In this document: piece after piece, positions 41,460 through 50,619 of the stretch
Numbering within the stretch: the first letter of the stretch is position 1
Layout: every line of letters starts with the position of its first letter
Origin: Paenibacillus sp. J31TS4
GTDB lineage: Bacteria; Bacillota; Bacilli; Paenibacillales; NBRC-103111
Assembly (NCBI RefSeq): GCF_018403265.1
Contig: NZ_BOSI01000001.1
Span: forward strand, 496,001-560,000
Direction: 5' to 3'
Length of the DNA stretch: 64,000 nt
Notes under the pieces: generated by a model
The model's input: the letters and a program-made list of their open reading frames with translations, nothing else
Database searches by the model: none
Told to the model about the DNA's origin: nothing
Program-made: the position numbers and the translations under genes

Positions 41460-42199
41460 TAGGGTGCCCCGGCGGCCGCCTGCCCAAGCCCACGATCCGG
41501 GGAAGCTGTCCGGCAAGCGGCTACGAAGCTCGCGAACAGCTCGCCGGCGAACGGGTCCGTCAAGGACATTTCCTCGGGATGCCACTGAACGCCGATCACG
41601 TAAGCGTGCGAGGTGCTCTCAATCGCTTCGATCACGCCGTCGCTCGCCGTCGCCGATACGACGAAGCCGGGAGCGACTCTTGCGACGGCCTGGTGGTGGA
41701 AGCTGTTCACGCGGCGCATGGAGGCACCGGCTAGACGCGTTAGGAGCGTCCCTTCCGCCAAGCGGATACTGTGACTCGGATGAGAGGCCGGCGCCTGCTG
41801 CGTGTGCTGGATCGTTTGCAGCTGGGTGAGAAGGTCCTGGTAGAGGCTCCCTCCCATCGCCACGTTCAGCACCTGCACGCCTCTGCAGATCGCCAGCACC
41901 GGCTTGCCCCGCTCGATGACGAGTGGGGTCAGCGCCATCTCCAGCCGGTCGCGGGCGGGGGTTACCCGTCCCAGTCCCCGCAGCGGCTCCTCGCCGAAAT
42001 AGATTGGATCCAAATCCGGCCCCCCGGTCAGCAGCAAACCGTCGATTTGGTCGACGATTCGCTCCAGATCGGCCCTCTCGTCCAGATAAGGCAGCGTGAA
42101 CGGAATGCCTCCCGCCCGGCTGACCGACTGCGCATAAGTATGCTTGAGCTGAGCCGTTTCGGGCTCGCAAGAAGCTGTCACCCCAATGATCGGTTTCAT
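41456..42199 (-). CDS. Gamma-glutamyl-GABA hydrolase-like class I amidotransferase (PuuD family)
   Basis: Peptidase C26 / class I glutamine-amidotransferase-like enzyme of 247 residues. Triad: Cys in LAICRGVQVLN, His in VQWHPEE with the following Glu. Oxyanion-loop region LLTGGPDLDPIYFGEE. PuuD hydrolyses gamma-glutamyl-GABA in putrescine degradation; the APC-type amino-acid or polyamine permease encoded just upstream on the same strand supports an amine or amino-acid role. The ATG at 42199 follows GGTGG weakly; the TTG at 42205 is an alternative. Confidence 0.88.
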   Translation of the reverse strand: MKPIIGVTASCEPETAQLKHTYAQSVSRAGGIPFTLPYLDERADLERIVDQIDGLLLTGGPDLDPIYFGEEPLRGLGRVTPARDRLEMALTPLVIERGKPVLAICRGVQVLNVAMGGSLYQDLLTQLQTIQHTQQAPASHPSHSIRLAEGTLLTRLAGASMRRVNSFHHQAVARVAPGFVVSATASDGVIEAIESTSHAYVIGVQWHPEEMSLTDPFAGELFASFVAACRTASPDRGLGQAAAGAPY

Positions 42200-42319
42200 G
42201 CGCAAACCACCGCTCTTCCCCTTCTTAATACCGGCCGTCTCTGCAAGGAGGCCTTCCGGTTCAGCTTATTCATTCGGCGCGCAAGTGTCCTCTCCTCCCG
42301 GCCGCTTCCCGAGCAAACA

Positions 42320-42342
42320 AAAAAAGGGAGCCGCGGCTCCCC
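42320..42342 (-). terminator. Terminator after the APC permease gene
   Basis: GGGAGCCGCGGCTCCC followed on the minus strand by CTTTTTTTG. Confidence 0.8.
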
Positions 42343-42518
42343 TGTTTCCTTCTTCCCCTTCCAGCAATCCGCTGGATCGCGGCGCACCAAGCGGTCATCT
42401 TCTTTCGATACAGGGATCGATCTAAAACCGAGAAATGGCGGCGTGACTTCCCGCGGAAGCTGCCGGCCGCAGCCGGCAGCCCTCGAAGCTCCGCCGGCGG
42501 TTCGTCTCAGCCTTCCGT
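42343..42518 (-). other. Intergenic stretch between the APC permease stop and its terminator
   Basis: About 175 bp of 3' untranslated sequence with several GC-rich inverted segments (for example GCTGCCGGCCGCAGCCGGCAGC at 42461-42482 in part). No gene or known motif seen. Confidence 0.3.
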
Positions 42519-43949
42519 TCAGCCCTCCCGGCTTGCTCGTCCGATCTCTTCCGGGCGGCCATCCGTCCGTTTCACGAACGGGTAGAACAACAGGCCGCTT
42601 CCCAAGAGAGCCAATCCAAAGATGAACGTCTTCCAATCCGCCGTACCTGCCTTGATGACCCAGAGAGAATACGCTGCTGCCAGAACCGCGATGAGGCCGT
42701 CGGCCAGACGCTTGCCCCGGCTGCCGGCGTAGGTGTCTCCCTTCACGACCAGCTTCACATGGTAGAGAGAAGCAAAGACGTACGGCACCAGGAACGAAAG
42801 CGTCGCGAGTGCCGTCACAAAATCGTACGCCTGTCCGATCGACCGAGACACGGTCGACAGCAGGAGCAGCTGCATCATCAGTCCGGTGAAGAAGAGAGCC
42901 GTCCGGGGCGCTCCCTTCCTGTTCTCCTGCCGGAACAGCGGCGGGAACAAGCCTTGCTTGGCCGCCTGATACGGCACCTCGGCGCTTAGCAGCACCCAGC
43001 CAATCGAGGAGCCGAGCAGCGACAGGAGACCGAGACCGGCCAGCAAATAGCGGCCCGGGGCTCCCAGCACACCGGTCATCGCCTCGATCAGCGGATTGTC
43101 CGCCGCCATGAGGGCGCTCTGGGAGAGCGTCCCCATCACGAGTATAGTGATGCCCAGATAGAGCGCCAGCGCCAGCAGCAGGCCAAGCAGCGTCGCTCTC
43201 TTGATGTCCGTCTGCCGGCGGGCACGAGACGAGAAGACGACGGCGGTTTCGACGCCGATAAAGGCCCACAGCGTCGCGATCGATGCGTGGTTGACCTGCC
43301 CGAACAGCCCGATCTCCCGTCCTGCTTCATCTAGTCGCGGCTGCATCATCGGCAGCAGATTGCTCTTTTCGAATGCAAGCAGGCCAATGACGATAAAGAG
43401 GACGAAGCCCGCTACTTTGGCCGCCGTCGCCGCAAAATTCAGCCGGCCCGCTCCTTCGATCCCTCGCAGGATAAGCGCATTCACGCCCCACAGGAGAACG
43501 GTACAGACGGCAAAAGTAAGCAGGCCGCCTGCCGTCAGCGCCACGCTCCCGTACTGCCAGACGATCTGCGAGCTGCGCAGGACGGGAAAAAACGTCGCCA
43601 GGTAGCTGGCGAACGTCGTAATGATCGCCACGTTGCCCGCCCAGTTGGCGACCCAATAGCCCCAGGCGACGGCATAGCCGGCCAGTGTGGCGGCGCCCGG
43701 CCGTTCCTCGAACAAAGCCTTGGCGTACAGATGAGGGCCGCCGCTCAGCTCCGGCTTGCGGACCGCGAGGCTGCCGAAGACGTAGGCGACGAGCAGCACA
43801 CCCGCTCCCGTCAGCAGCCAAGCCAGCAGCACGCCGGCGGGCCCCGCCGCCTCCGCAAGCGTGCGGGGCAGCATGAAGATGCCCGACCCTACCATATTGC
43901 CGACGACGAGAGCCGTCAGGATGCCGAGCCCGAGTGTTGGTTGTTTCAT
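42519..43949 (-). CDS. APC-family amino acid or polyamine permease
   Basis: Twelve-helix membrane transporter of 476 residues. The first-helix signature is GNMVGSGIFMLPRTLA (Gly-rich unwound helix), and helix 6 carries IATLWAFIGVETAVVFSSRAR, both typical of the basic amino acid/polyamine antiporter branch (ArcD, CadB, LysP-like). GAAGAGGACATC precedes the ATG. A TATAAT -10 lies on the minus strand near 44056-44061. The next gene downstream is a PuuD-type hydrolase, so polyamine or GABA metabolism is possible. Confidence 0.9.
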   Translation of the reverse strand: MKQPTLGLGILTALVVGNMVGSGIFMLPRTLAEAAGPAGVLLAWLLTGAGVLLVAYVFGSLAVRKPELSGGPHLYAKALFEERPGAATLAGYAVAWGYWVANWAGNVAIITTFASYLATFFPVLRSSQIVWQYGSVALTAGGLLTFAVCTVLLWGVNALILRGIEGAGRLNFAATAAKVAGFVLFIVIGLLAFEKSNLLPMMQPRLDEAGREIGLFGQVNHASIATLWAFIGVETAVVFSSRARRQTDIKRATLLGLLLALALYLGITILVMGTLSQSALMAADNPLIEAMTGVLGAPGRYLLAGLGLLSLLGSSIGWVLLSAEVPYQAAKQGLFPPLFRQENRKGAPRTALFFTGLMMQLLLLSTVSRSIGQAYDFVTALATLSFLVPYVFASLYHVKLVVKGDTYAGSRGKRLADGLIAVLAAAYSLWVIKAGTADWKTFIFGLALLGSGLLFYPFVKRTDGRPEEIGRASREG

Positions 43950-44078
43950 GATGTCCTCTTCCTTCCCGGGGTTGACCGGCTGACCGATTGACCCGTCATT
44001 CCTCCTTCTGCTTCCGTTGTCTCACGCACCCGGTTAGCAGAACACAAGAATTCATTATACTTTATTTCGCTAACAGGG

Positions 44079-44104
44079 AAAAGGGCAGCTGTTTCCAGCT
44101 GCCC
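44079..44104 (-). terminator. Terminator of the PAS kinase gene
   Basis: GGGCAGCTG-TTTC-CAGCTGCCC followed on the minus strand by TTTTCCC. Confidence 0.8.
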
Positions 44105-44123
44105 TCCTCCGCCCGTCCTCTCT

Positions 44124-46007
44124 CTACTTGCAGGGCGGCAAATAAACGAGTACCGTCGTGCCGCTATTAATCCGGCTGTTTATCTCGAGCGTGCCTCCGT
44201 GCGCCTCCACCACTTTGAAGACCAGTGTCAGGCCGAGACCCGTCCCCTTTTCCTTCGTCGTGTAGAATGGCTCGCCGAGCCGGCTGCGCCTTTCCTCCGG
44301 GATGCCGCGCCCATTGTCGGTGAAGCGGACGCAGTGGCGTTCGTCCTTACCCTGCTCGACAGCCATCTCCAGCCGGCCTCCCGGACTCGTCGCTTCCAGA
44401 CCGTTGCGGCCGATGTGCACGAACGCCTGCTTGAGCAGATTCGCCTCGCAGAGCACGAGCGCCTCTCCCTCTCCCGGCGAGACGGAGAGCCCGATCCGCT
44501 TGCCGGCCGCTTCGTCCTCGAGCTCCCGGTACACGTCGAGGAGCAGATCGCCCAGAGAATGAACGCGGTAGCCGTCCGTCTGCGGATTGGCCAGGATGAG
44601 AAATTCGTTCACGATTGCATTGATGCGCTTGAGTTCCTCCTGCATGATCGTGAAGTAATGGCGCGGCCCCTGGATCCTCGTCTGCAGCAGATAGAGAAAG
44701 CCGTTCAGCGAGGTGAGCGGGTTGCGAATCTCATGCGCCATGCCGGCCGCCAGCTGCCCAACGACCGATAGCTTCTCCTGCTTGCGCAGCAGCTCCTCCG
44801 CCCGGTTCTGCTCGGTCCGGTCCAGAATCGTCCCGATCACAGCGAGCTTTCCCCGGAAGGTCGTGAGCCGGCTGTGCACCTCCAGCTCGACTGGCGAGCC
44901 GTCCTTACGGATCGCTCGACAGGAGGCCGGCTGGGGCGGCGCGCTTCGTCTCCACCCGGCACGCATGGCGGCAAGCAGGGCGCTCCGTTCTTCCTTCGGT
45001 ACGAACGAGAGCAGAGGCTGCCCCTCGATCTCCTCCGGCGAATAACCTAATATTTCGGCGAAGCGGGCATTGAGATACCGGGCCTTTCCTCTGCTATAGA
45101 GGAAGACCCCCGCCATCGTTTCCTCCACCAGACTCCGGTAAAGCGTTTCCTTTTTTTCCAACTCGTCCAGCTTTCTCTCCCAAGTCGACTCGTCCCGGCA
45201 AATGGTGATGATTCCTTTGCGTGAACCGTCGCTGTGGAACAGAGGGACTTTGAGAATCTCCATTGTGCGAGGTCCTTCCGGACCGATCATCCGCTCGAGG
45301 AACGGCATCGGTCGGCCGGAAGCCCAGGCCATCTCATCCGTTCTTATGCATTCGGCAAAAACAGACGCGGCTTGTTGACTATAGGAGGCAAGCTCTTCGT
45401 CGGTCTTACCTCTATACTCGACCTCTGCCAAGCCCAGCGCCCGGAGGCAGAGCTCGTTCGACTCGAGCCAGCGGCCTTGCCCATCCTTGACCGTAATCAT
45501 TTCCGGAAACTGCCGGATAGCGGAAGCCAGGAGCCCGCCCAGCTCCTCCTGCTTCTGGGCCAGCTTCTTGAGATGAAGCAGATAATACAGCAGCTTGCCG
45601 TCGCCGCCGGGAATCCCCTCCATCCGGGCTTGTGCCGGGAACCGGGCTCCTCCCATCGCCAGCACATCGACCTCCGCCTGCCAGGAAGACGTCTCACCGG
45701 AAGCAATCGTATGCATAGCATGGAACAGAGCCGGCCGGTGTTCCGGAGACAGCAGCGCGCAGACGCCTTCCTCCGAAGCATGCAGCCGGTCTTGGCCGAC
45801 CCAGCGGCCGAGCGGCTCATTCAGCTTCAGCAGACGGCCTGCTTTGCAAGCGAGAGCAATCCCCTGCTCCGTACAGCGAAAGAGGAAATCGAGCACCGGC
45901 TCCCGCACCGTATGCAGGCCATCCTCTTGCATCCACTCCGCTTTCCCGAATCCGTCCTTTTTGCTCCCCACTGCTCCGCGCAAGCTGGATTGGCTGCATT
46001 CCGTCAT
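44124..46007 (-). CDS. Orphan PAS-domain sensor histidine kinase, sporulation-kinase-like
   Basis: Soluble histidine kinase of 627 residues without membrane helices. Two to three PAS domains cover about 30-400 (ITVKDGQGRWLESNELCLRALG; RYLNARFAEILGYSPEEIEGQ), then HisKA with phospho-acceptor His in GMAHEIRNPLTSLNGF and an HATPase domain (IGRNGLEATSPGG, DNGRGIPEE, GTGLGLTL). There is no response-regulator partner, as with KinA/KinE-type kinases that feed the Spo0F phosphorelay. ATG at 46007 follows GGAGGG. A weak sigma-H-like element (AGGAAAG, 12 bp, GTCGAAG) lies at 46072-46101. Confidence 0.85.
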   Translation of the reverse strand: MTECSQSSLRGAVGSKKDGFGKAEWMQEDGLHTVREPVLDFLFRCTEQGIALACKAGRLLKLNEPLGRWVGQDRLHASEEGVCALLSPEHRPALFHAMHTIASGETSSWQAEVDVLAMGGARFPAQARMEGIPGGDGKLLYYLLHLKKLAQKQEELGGLLASAIRQFPEMITVKDGQGRWLESNELCLRALGLAEVEYRGKTDEELASYSQQAASVFAECIRTDEMAWASGRPMPFLERMIGPEGPRTMEILKVPLFHSDGSRKGIITICRDESTWERKLDELEKKETLYRSLVEETMAGVFLYSRGKARYLNARFAEILGYSPEEIEGQPLLSFVPKEERSALLAAMRAGWRRSAPPQPASCRAIRKDGSPVELEVHSRLTTFRGKLAVIGTILDRTEQNRAEELLRKQEKLSVVGQLAAGMAHEIRNPLTSLNGFLYLLQTRIQGPRHYFTIMQEELKRINAIVNEFLILANPQTDGYRVHSLGDLLLDVYRELEDEAAGKRIGLSVSPGEGEALVLCEANLLKQAFVHIGRNGLEATSPGGRLEMAVEQGKDERHCVRFTDNGRGIPEERRSRLGEPFYTTKEKGTGLGLTLVFKVVEAHGGTLEINSRINSGTTVLVYLPPCK

Positions 46008-46142
46008 ATCCTACCCTCCGCTTCATTTGTAGGAATCCCGTATTCCGTTCTGCGTCAGCAGAGTCGTTTAAGGCTTCGACGCCCCAGCCCCTCTTTCCTG
46101 TCCCATTTCCAAAAAAAAACGGCTTCTGGAAAAACCGCTTTT

Positions 46143-46168
46143 GTTTAATTTGAAATCAAAAAGGTTAT
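46143..46168 (+). promoter_or_regulatory. Sigma-B-like promoter of the glsB-like gene
   Basis: GTTTAA (46143-46148), 14-bp spacer, GGTTAT (46163-46168) match the sigma-B consensus GTTTAA/GGGTAT except at one base. An overlapping sigma-A reading (TTGTTT with a TATATA-like -10) is also possible, and whether this organism has sigma-B is unknown. Confidence 0.4.
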
Positions 46169-46219
46169 ATATATGACAAGCCAAGCGAAATGCATAACAA
46201 ACAAGGGAGGCGTATCAAA

Positions 46220-46474
46220 ATGGCATTTTTATGGTCTTTGATCGTGGGAGGAATTATCGGATGGATCGCCGGGATGATCATGGGTAAGGATATCCCAGGC
46301 GGTGTGATTGGGAATATTATCGCAGGCTTCATCGGCGCATGGCTCGGAGATCTTCTTCTGGGCAACTGGGGGCCGGAAATGGGAGGATTCTACATTATCC
46401 CGGCGCTAATCGGTGCAGTAGTACTTGTCTTCATCGCCAGCCTGCTGCTCCGCGGCGTCAGAAGCCGTTCGTAA
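46220..46474 (+). CDS. GlsB/YeaQ/YmgE-family stress membrane protein
   Basis: Very hydrophobic protein of 84 residues with three predicted helices (SLIVGGIIGWIAGMIMG; GVIGNIIAGFIGAWLGDLLL; IIPALIGAVVLVFIASLLL), the transglycosylase-associated (PF04226) fold, associated with general stress responses. ATG at 46220 follows GGGAGG nine bases upstream; the longer frame from 46190 lacks a ribosome site. A stress-type promoter precedes and a terminator follows. Confidence 0.9.
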   Translation: MAFLWSLIVGGIIGWIAGMIMGKDIPGGVIGNIIAGFIGAWLGDLLLGNWGPEMGGFYIIPALIGAVVLVFIASLLLRGVRSRS

Positions 46475-46495
46475 CGCGAGCTATTCTTAAGCACG

Positions 46496-46521
46496 AAAGG
46501 ACCGGACTTCCGGTCCTTTTT
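46496..46521 (+). terminator. Terminator of the glsB-like gene
   Basis: AAAGGACCGG-ACTT-CCGGTCCTTTTT. Confidence 0.85.
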
Positions 46522-46750
46522 GCTGCGCGTAACCGAATTGCACTTTCGTGCTGTCCAGGCTTCCCCTTCTTATTTTCCAACTCTTTTATGCTTGACTCCC
46601 GGCTTCCCGCCGGTCCGACCAAGTATGATTTACTACCCAAATATTGAACTTCCTCTTTATTCAAAGGAAAGTCTCACGGTCTCGGTTGACCAAGCAGTTC
46701 TAGCGATGGCAAGTGTGGGAATATGCGGAGCGGAACCCCATTCCGGGCAA
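46522..46750. other. Intergenic region without a visible gene
   Basis: About 230 bp between two convergent transcription units. I see no ribosome site with a plausible frame, no repeat and no known RNA motif. Confidence 0.4.
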
Positions 46751-46803
46751 TGAGAAAGGCTGCTCTTCCGGCAGGATATACCTGTTGGAGGAGCAGCCTT
46801 CTT
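46751..46803 (-). terminator. Terminator of the amino-acid ABC operon
   Basis: AAGGCTGCTC and GAGCAGCCTT pair over a structured loop that contains CAGGATATACCTG, followed on the minus strand by TTCTC. Confidence 0.65.
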
Positions 46804-46829
46804 ACTTGGTATGCAGGTCTAGCGACCCT

Positions 46830-47552
46830 CTAAAGCACCTTGCTGAGGAAGTCCTTGGTCCGCGGATGCCGCGGATTGCCGAACAGCTCGGCCGGCTTGC
46901 CTTCTTCGACGATTTTTCCGCCGTCCATGAAGAGGATGCGGTCGCCGACTTCGCGGGCGAAGCCCATCTCGTGGGTGACGACAACCATCGTCATCCCCTG
47001 CTTGGCGAGACGCTTCATCACCTCGAGCACCTCGCCGACCATCTCGGGGTCAAGTGCCGACGTCGGCTCGTCGAAGAGCATGACGTCGGGAGACATGGCC
47101 AGCGCCCGAGCAATGGCGATCCGCTGCTTCTGTCCGCCCGACAGCCGGGTCGGATAGACATCCGCCTTGTCCGCCAGACCGACTGCCCGAAGCAGATCCT
47201 CGGCGGTCCGGTTGGCTTCTTCCTTGCTCATGTTCTTGACGAGCGTAGGAGCGAGCGTAATGTTCTCCCGTACGGTCAAGTGCGGGAACAGATGGAACTG
47301 CTGGAACACCATCCCCATCTTCTGGCGCAGCTTATTGATGTCCGTCGACTTGTCCATCAGCGAGGTTCCTTCAAAGACGATGTCCCCGGAGGTCGGTACC
47401 TCGAGCAGATTCAAACAGCGCAGAAAGGTGCTCTTGCCCGAGCCGCTTGGCCCGATGACCACGACGACCTCGCCCTGCTTGATTTCCGCATCAATCCCCC
47501 TCAGAACCTCCAGCTGCTGGAACGACTTGTGCAGGTCCGTTACTTTAATCAC
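46830..47552 (-). CDS. Polar amino acid ABC transporter ATPase (GlnQ type)
   Basis: ATPase of 240 residues. Walker [10 protein letters not shown], signature [15 protein letters not shown], Walker [14 protein letters not shown], switch His in VVTHEMGFA. The family's [16 protein letters not shown] region is conserved. GTG at 47552 is the start, with GAGGAGG about ten bases upstream; it overlaps the permease gene by eight bases. Last gene of the binding-protein/permease/ATPase operon for polar or sulfur-containing amino acids. Confidence 0.92.
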   Translation of the reverse strand: MIKVTDLHKSFQQLEVLRGIDAEIKQGEVVVVIGPSGSGKSTFLRCLNLLEVPTSGDIVFEGTSLMDKSTDINKLRQKMGMVFQQFHLFPHLTVRENITLAPTLVKNMSKEEANRTAEDLLRAVGLADKADVYPTRLSGGQKQRIAIARALAMSPDVMLFDEPTSALDPEMVGEVLEVMKRLAKQGMTMVVVTHEMGFAREVGDRILFMDGGKIVEEGKPAELFGNPRHPRTKDFLSKVL

Positions 47553-48195
47553 GGGCTTGCAGCCTCCTCTCAAGCACGCCAAGCAGCTTCGACAAGGCGA
47601 ACGTCAGGATGAAGTAGATGAGCGCAGCGACAATCAGCGGCTCGAACGGCTGGAATGTGTTGCTGCGCACGGTATCCGCGTTGTACATCAGCTCCCGCGT
47701 TCCGATAACCGACACGATAGACGACTCCTTGATCACGACGATAAACTCGTTGCCAAGCGCCGGCAGGATGTTCCGGAACGCTTGGGGTAGAATGATCTTG
47801 CGCATCGTCTGCCGATGGCTGAGCCCGAGCGAGCGCGCGGCTTCGGTCTGGCCTTTGTCCACACCCTGAATCCCCGCACGGAAGATCTCGGCGATATAGG
47901 CGGCGCTGTTGATGGACAGCGTCACGACGCCGGCCGTGAATTCATTGAACGAGAGTCCGAGCTGCGGAAGACCGAAGTAGACGATAAACAGCTGCACCAG
48001 CAGCGGCGTGCCCCGGAAGAACTCAATATAAGCGGTCGCAATGGCTTTGAGCACCCAGATCCGGGAAAGCTTCATCAGCGAGAGGAGCATCCCTCCTATG
48101 CCGCCCAGGATGACCGTAAAAATCGAAAGCAGGACGGTCAGCTCCGCGCCCTTGACGAAAAATCCCCAGTATTCGCTCATAAACGAAAAATCCAC
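47545..48195 (-). CDS. Polar amino acid ABC transporter permease
   Basis: Five-helix His/Glu/Gln/Arg-type permease of 216 residues. The ATPase docking loop is [22 protein letters not shown]. The start GTG at 48195 has GGAGG seven bases upstream. One permease gene only, so it probably works as a homodimer. Confidence 0.92.
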   Translation of the reverse strand: MDFSFMSEYWGFFVKGAELTVLLSIFTVILGGIGGMLLSLMKLSRIWVLKAIATAYIEFFRGTPLLVQLFIVYFGLPQLGLSFNEFTAGVVTLSINSAAYIAEIFRAGIQGVDKGQTEAARSLGLSHRQTMRKIILPQAFRNILPALGNEFIVVIKESSIVSVIGTRELMYNADTVRSNTFQPFEPLIVAALIYFILTFALSKLLGVLERRLQARD

Positions 48196-48264
48196 CCTGA
48201 CACCTCCACTGCTGTCTTGTTCTCGCGCCCGCGCCGGCTAGCGCCGGCATACGGCGAGGCTGGT

Positions 48265-49047
48265 TTATTCGACCAGCTCGATTGCCTCGGTCACCAGCTT
48301 GTCGATGGTTTTATCCTTCTCCAAACGGTCGATCGTGGCATTCATTTTGTCAATCAGCTCCGCGTTACCCTTGTTGGCGGCGATTGCGGAGCCGCCTACG
48401 TCGTCCTTCGGCTTGGCCGGAGACAACGCCAGATCCTTGTTTTTGGCTACATACGAGTTGGCTACCGGCAGCTCAACGACGAGAGCATCCACTTTTTTGT
48501 TCTTCAGCTCAAGCATCAGATCGGAGATCTTGCCGAGCGGCTTGACCTGGGCGTTCGGAATTTGCTCGGTTGCAATTTTTTCCTGAACGGCGCCCTTTTG
48601 CGCTCCGATCTTGAGGCCCTTGAGGTCCTCCATCGTCTTGAACTTGTCTGCATCCTCGGCGCGAACGACAATCCCCTGCTCGGCCGTGTAATAGATCTTG
48701 GTGAAATCGACGCTCTTCTTGCGCTCCTCGTCCGGCGTCATACCCGCCATGACGATATCGACGTTGCCCGATTTGAGCGAAGCCAGCAGGCCGTCGAATT
48801 TCATATCCTTGATTTCCAGCTTGACGCCGAGATCCTTGGCCACTTCCTTGGCGATCTCGATATCGAAGCCGACAATTTCATCCTTGCCGTTAATCGATTT
48901 ATGGAACTCGTACGGCGGATAATCCGCGCTTGTCCCCAGGACGAGTGTGCCTTTCTTTTGCACGTCCGCCAGCGTATCCTTCTGACCGCATCCGGCCAGC
49001 ACACCCACCAGGGCGACGACGGCGAGAATCGAACTCCATTTGCGCAT
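48265..49047 (-). CDS. Amino acid-binding lipoprotein
   Basis: Family 3 solute-binding protein of 260 residues, first gene of the amino-acid importer. Lipobox VLAGC (Cys at 20), then the usual fold start GTLVLGTSADYPPYEF, the DGLLASLKSGNVDIV motif and the acidic ligand site GFDIEIAKEVA. The precise amino acid cannot be read from the sequence. Confidence 0.93.
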   Translation of the reverse strand: MRKWSSILAVVALVGVLAGCGQKDTLADVQKKGTLVLGTSADYPPYEFHKSINGKDEIVGFDIEIAKEVAKDLGVKLEIKDMKFDGLLASLKSGNVDIVMAGMTPDEERKKSVDFTKIYYTAEQGIVVRAEDADKFKTMEDLKGLKIGAQKGAVQEKIATEQIPNAQVKPLGKISDLMLELKNKKVDALVVELPVANSYVAKNKDLALSPAKPKDDVGGSAIAANKGNAELIDKMNATIDRLEKDKTIDKLVTEAIELVE

Positions 49048-49095
49048 GCTGCTTCCCCCTCATTCTAAGCTGTATCTCTTCCATTCAACCTTTTC

Positions 49096-49124
49096 AGTAT
49101 AAAGAAGTAGTCCAGGTTTCTCAA
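49096..49124 (-). promoter_or_regulatory. Promoter of the amino-acid ABC operon
   Basis: Minus-strand TTGAGA (49124-49119), 17-bp spacer, TATACT (49101-49096). Close to sigma-A consensus. Confidence 0.8.
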
Positions 49125-49224
49125 TAGTTTTTTCGACTTCTTTCGCTAGTTTCCGACATTATTTTCCATATCTTTGCTTTTCATCCGTTCGGCAGCCGCC
49201 TGGACCCGCTCTCGCCCCCTCGCG

Positions 49225-49253
49225 TTTGCAGGGAACGCAATTTGCCTTATACT
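49225..49253 (+). promoter_or_regulatory. Promoter of the M20 amidohydrolase gene
   Basis: TTTGCA (49225-49230), 17-bp spacer, TATACT (49248-49253). The start codon is 35 bp downstream. Confidence 0.7.
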
Positions 49254-49287
49254 CAGTAGTAACCACACGGCAAGGAGACAAACCTAT

Positions 49288-50466
49288 ATGAAACCAATGA
49301 TTTCCGAAACGATAGACCAGTATGCGGATTCGCTGAAAGCTCTCGCTTCCTGGATCGGCAGCCACCCCGAGCTCGGCCATGAAGAGGTAATGGCAGCAGC
49401 GAAGCTGACCGCGATGCTCGAGGAGCACGGCTTCTCCGTCGAAAGAGGCGTGCTCGGCATCCCGACCGCCTTCCTCGCCGTCTACGATTCCGGCAGACCG
49501 GGGCCTACCGTTGCTTTTCTGTGCGAATACGACGCCCTGCCCGAGCTCGGCCATGCGTGCGGCCATCACCTGATCGGAACGATGGGCGCCGGGGCGGCGA
49601 TCGGTCTGAAGAGTGCGATCGACGGCTGTGGCGGCACGATTCGCGTCTACGGGACACCCGCCGAGGAAACCAAAGGGGCCAAAGTACCGATGGCTGCCGA
49701 AGGCCTGTTCGACGATGTCGATGTCGCATTAATGGCTCATCCTTATTACACGTTCGAGGCATCCGGAGAATCGCTTGCCATGGACGCGCTGCAATTCGCC
49801 TACAAGGGCAAGCCGGCGCATGCAGCAGCCAGCCCGCACGAAGGCATCAACGCGCTGGACGCCGTCCTCTTGCTGTTCTCCTCCATCAATGCGCTTCGCC
49901 AGCAGGTAACGAGCGACGTGCGGATTCACGGGATCATAACAGAGGGGGGCAAGGCCGCCAATATTATCCCGGAAGACGCCGTCGCCCAGTTCTATGTCCG
50001 TGCCGCGACTCGGCCCGCAACGGATGCGGTTGTCCGCCGGGTGCTCGCCTGCGCCGAAGGCGCCGCTTTGCAAACCGGCTGTACCCTAACCGTGACGAAT
50101 TACGAATATTCCTATGACGAGCTGAATACGAACCGAGCGCTTTCGAACCTCTTCCTCGCCAATCTGGAGCAGATGGGGGTCGGTCCGGAGCGGATTCGGC
50201 AGGGACAGGACCATGGTTCGCTCGATCTCGGCAACGTCTCGCGGCGGTGTCCGGCCATCCATCCGTATATTCAGGTCATCGACGAGAAGCATCTCCTCCA
50301 TACGAAGGAATTCCGGGATCTCGCCATGACGGAACGCGCGCTGGACGCGATGCTGTTCGGCGCGAAGGCGCTCGCCCATACCGCCTACGATGTGATGACG
50401 AAGCCTTCCCTGCTGAAAGAGATCCGGGAAGAGTTCGAGCGGACGACCGCTTCTTCCACCCTTTGA
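49288..50466 (+). CDS. M20-family amidohydrolase (AbgB/aminoacylase-like)
   Basis: Metal-dependent amidohydrolase of 392 residues, M20D branch. Metal-site motifs: HACGHHLIG, GTPAEETKGAK and AHPYYTF; dimerisation lid near GKPAHAAASPHEGINALDAV. Such enzymes cleave N-acyl amino acids or p-aminobenzoyl-glutamate. AAGGAG lies about ten bases before the ATG at 49288; the earlier GTG at 49174 would read through the promoter. Divergent from the amino-acid importer, which could import the amino-acid product or substrate. Confidence 0.88.
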   Translation: MKPMISETIDQYADSLKALASWIGSHPELGHEEVMAAAKLTAMLEEHGFSVERGVLGIPTAFLAVYDSGRPGPTVAFLCEYDALPELGHACGHHLIGTMGAGAAIGLKSAIDGCGGTIRVYGTPAEETKGAKVPMAAEGLFDDVDVALMAHPYYTFEASGESLAMDALQFAYKGKPAHAAASPHEGINALDAVLLLFSSINALRQQVTSDVRIHGIITEGGKAANIIPEDAVAQFYVRAATRPATDAVVRRVLACAEGAALQTGCTLTVTNYEYSYDELNTNRALSNLFLANLEQMGVGPERIRQGQDHGSLDLGNVSRRCPAIHPYIQVIDEKHLLHTKEFRDLAMTERALDAMLFGAKALAHTAYDVMTKPSLLKEIREEFERTTASSTL

Positions 50467-50495
50467 GGCCGGCGTACGAGCTGAGCGATTAAGCC

Positions 50496-50543
50496 AACAA
50501 ACAAAGATCGATCCCGGCATGGGATCGATCTTTGTTTGTTTAG
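50496..50543. terminator. Long perfect hairpin, bidirectional terminator
   Basis: AACAAACAAAGATCGATCCC pairs perfectly with the following 20 bases around GGCAT. Both ends are rich in T, so it probably ends the amidohydrolase transcript and the convergent tauE transcript. Confidence 0.8.
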
Positions 50544-50619
50544 ATGTGATTTAGTTGGTTGGTTAGCTTGCAAGCTTACCGGCATCCTATTCGTTGACAG
50601 ACTGTCCTGCACGTCTCGC

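Noticed and set aside
43950-44010. 17-codon leader peptide overlapping the APC permease start
   Set aside because: A short ATG frame ends with an ATGA overlap, but its AGGAGG site is only one base from the ATG, too close to be convincing.
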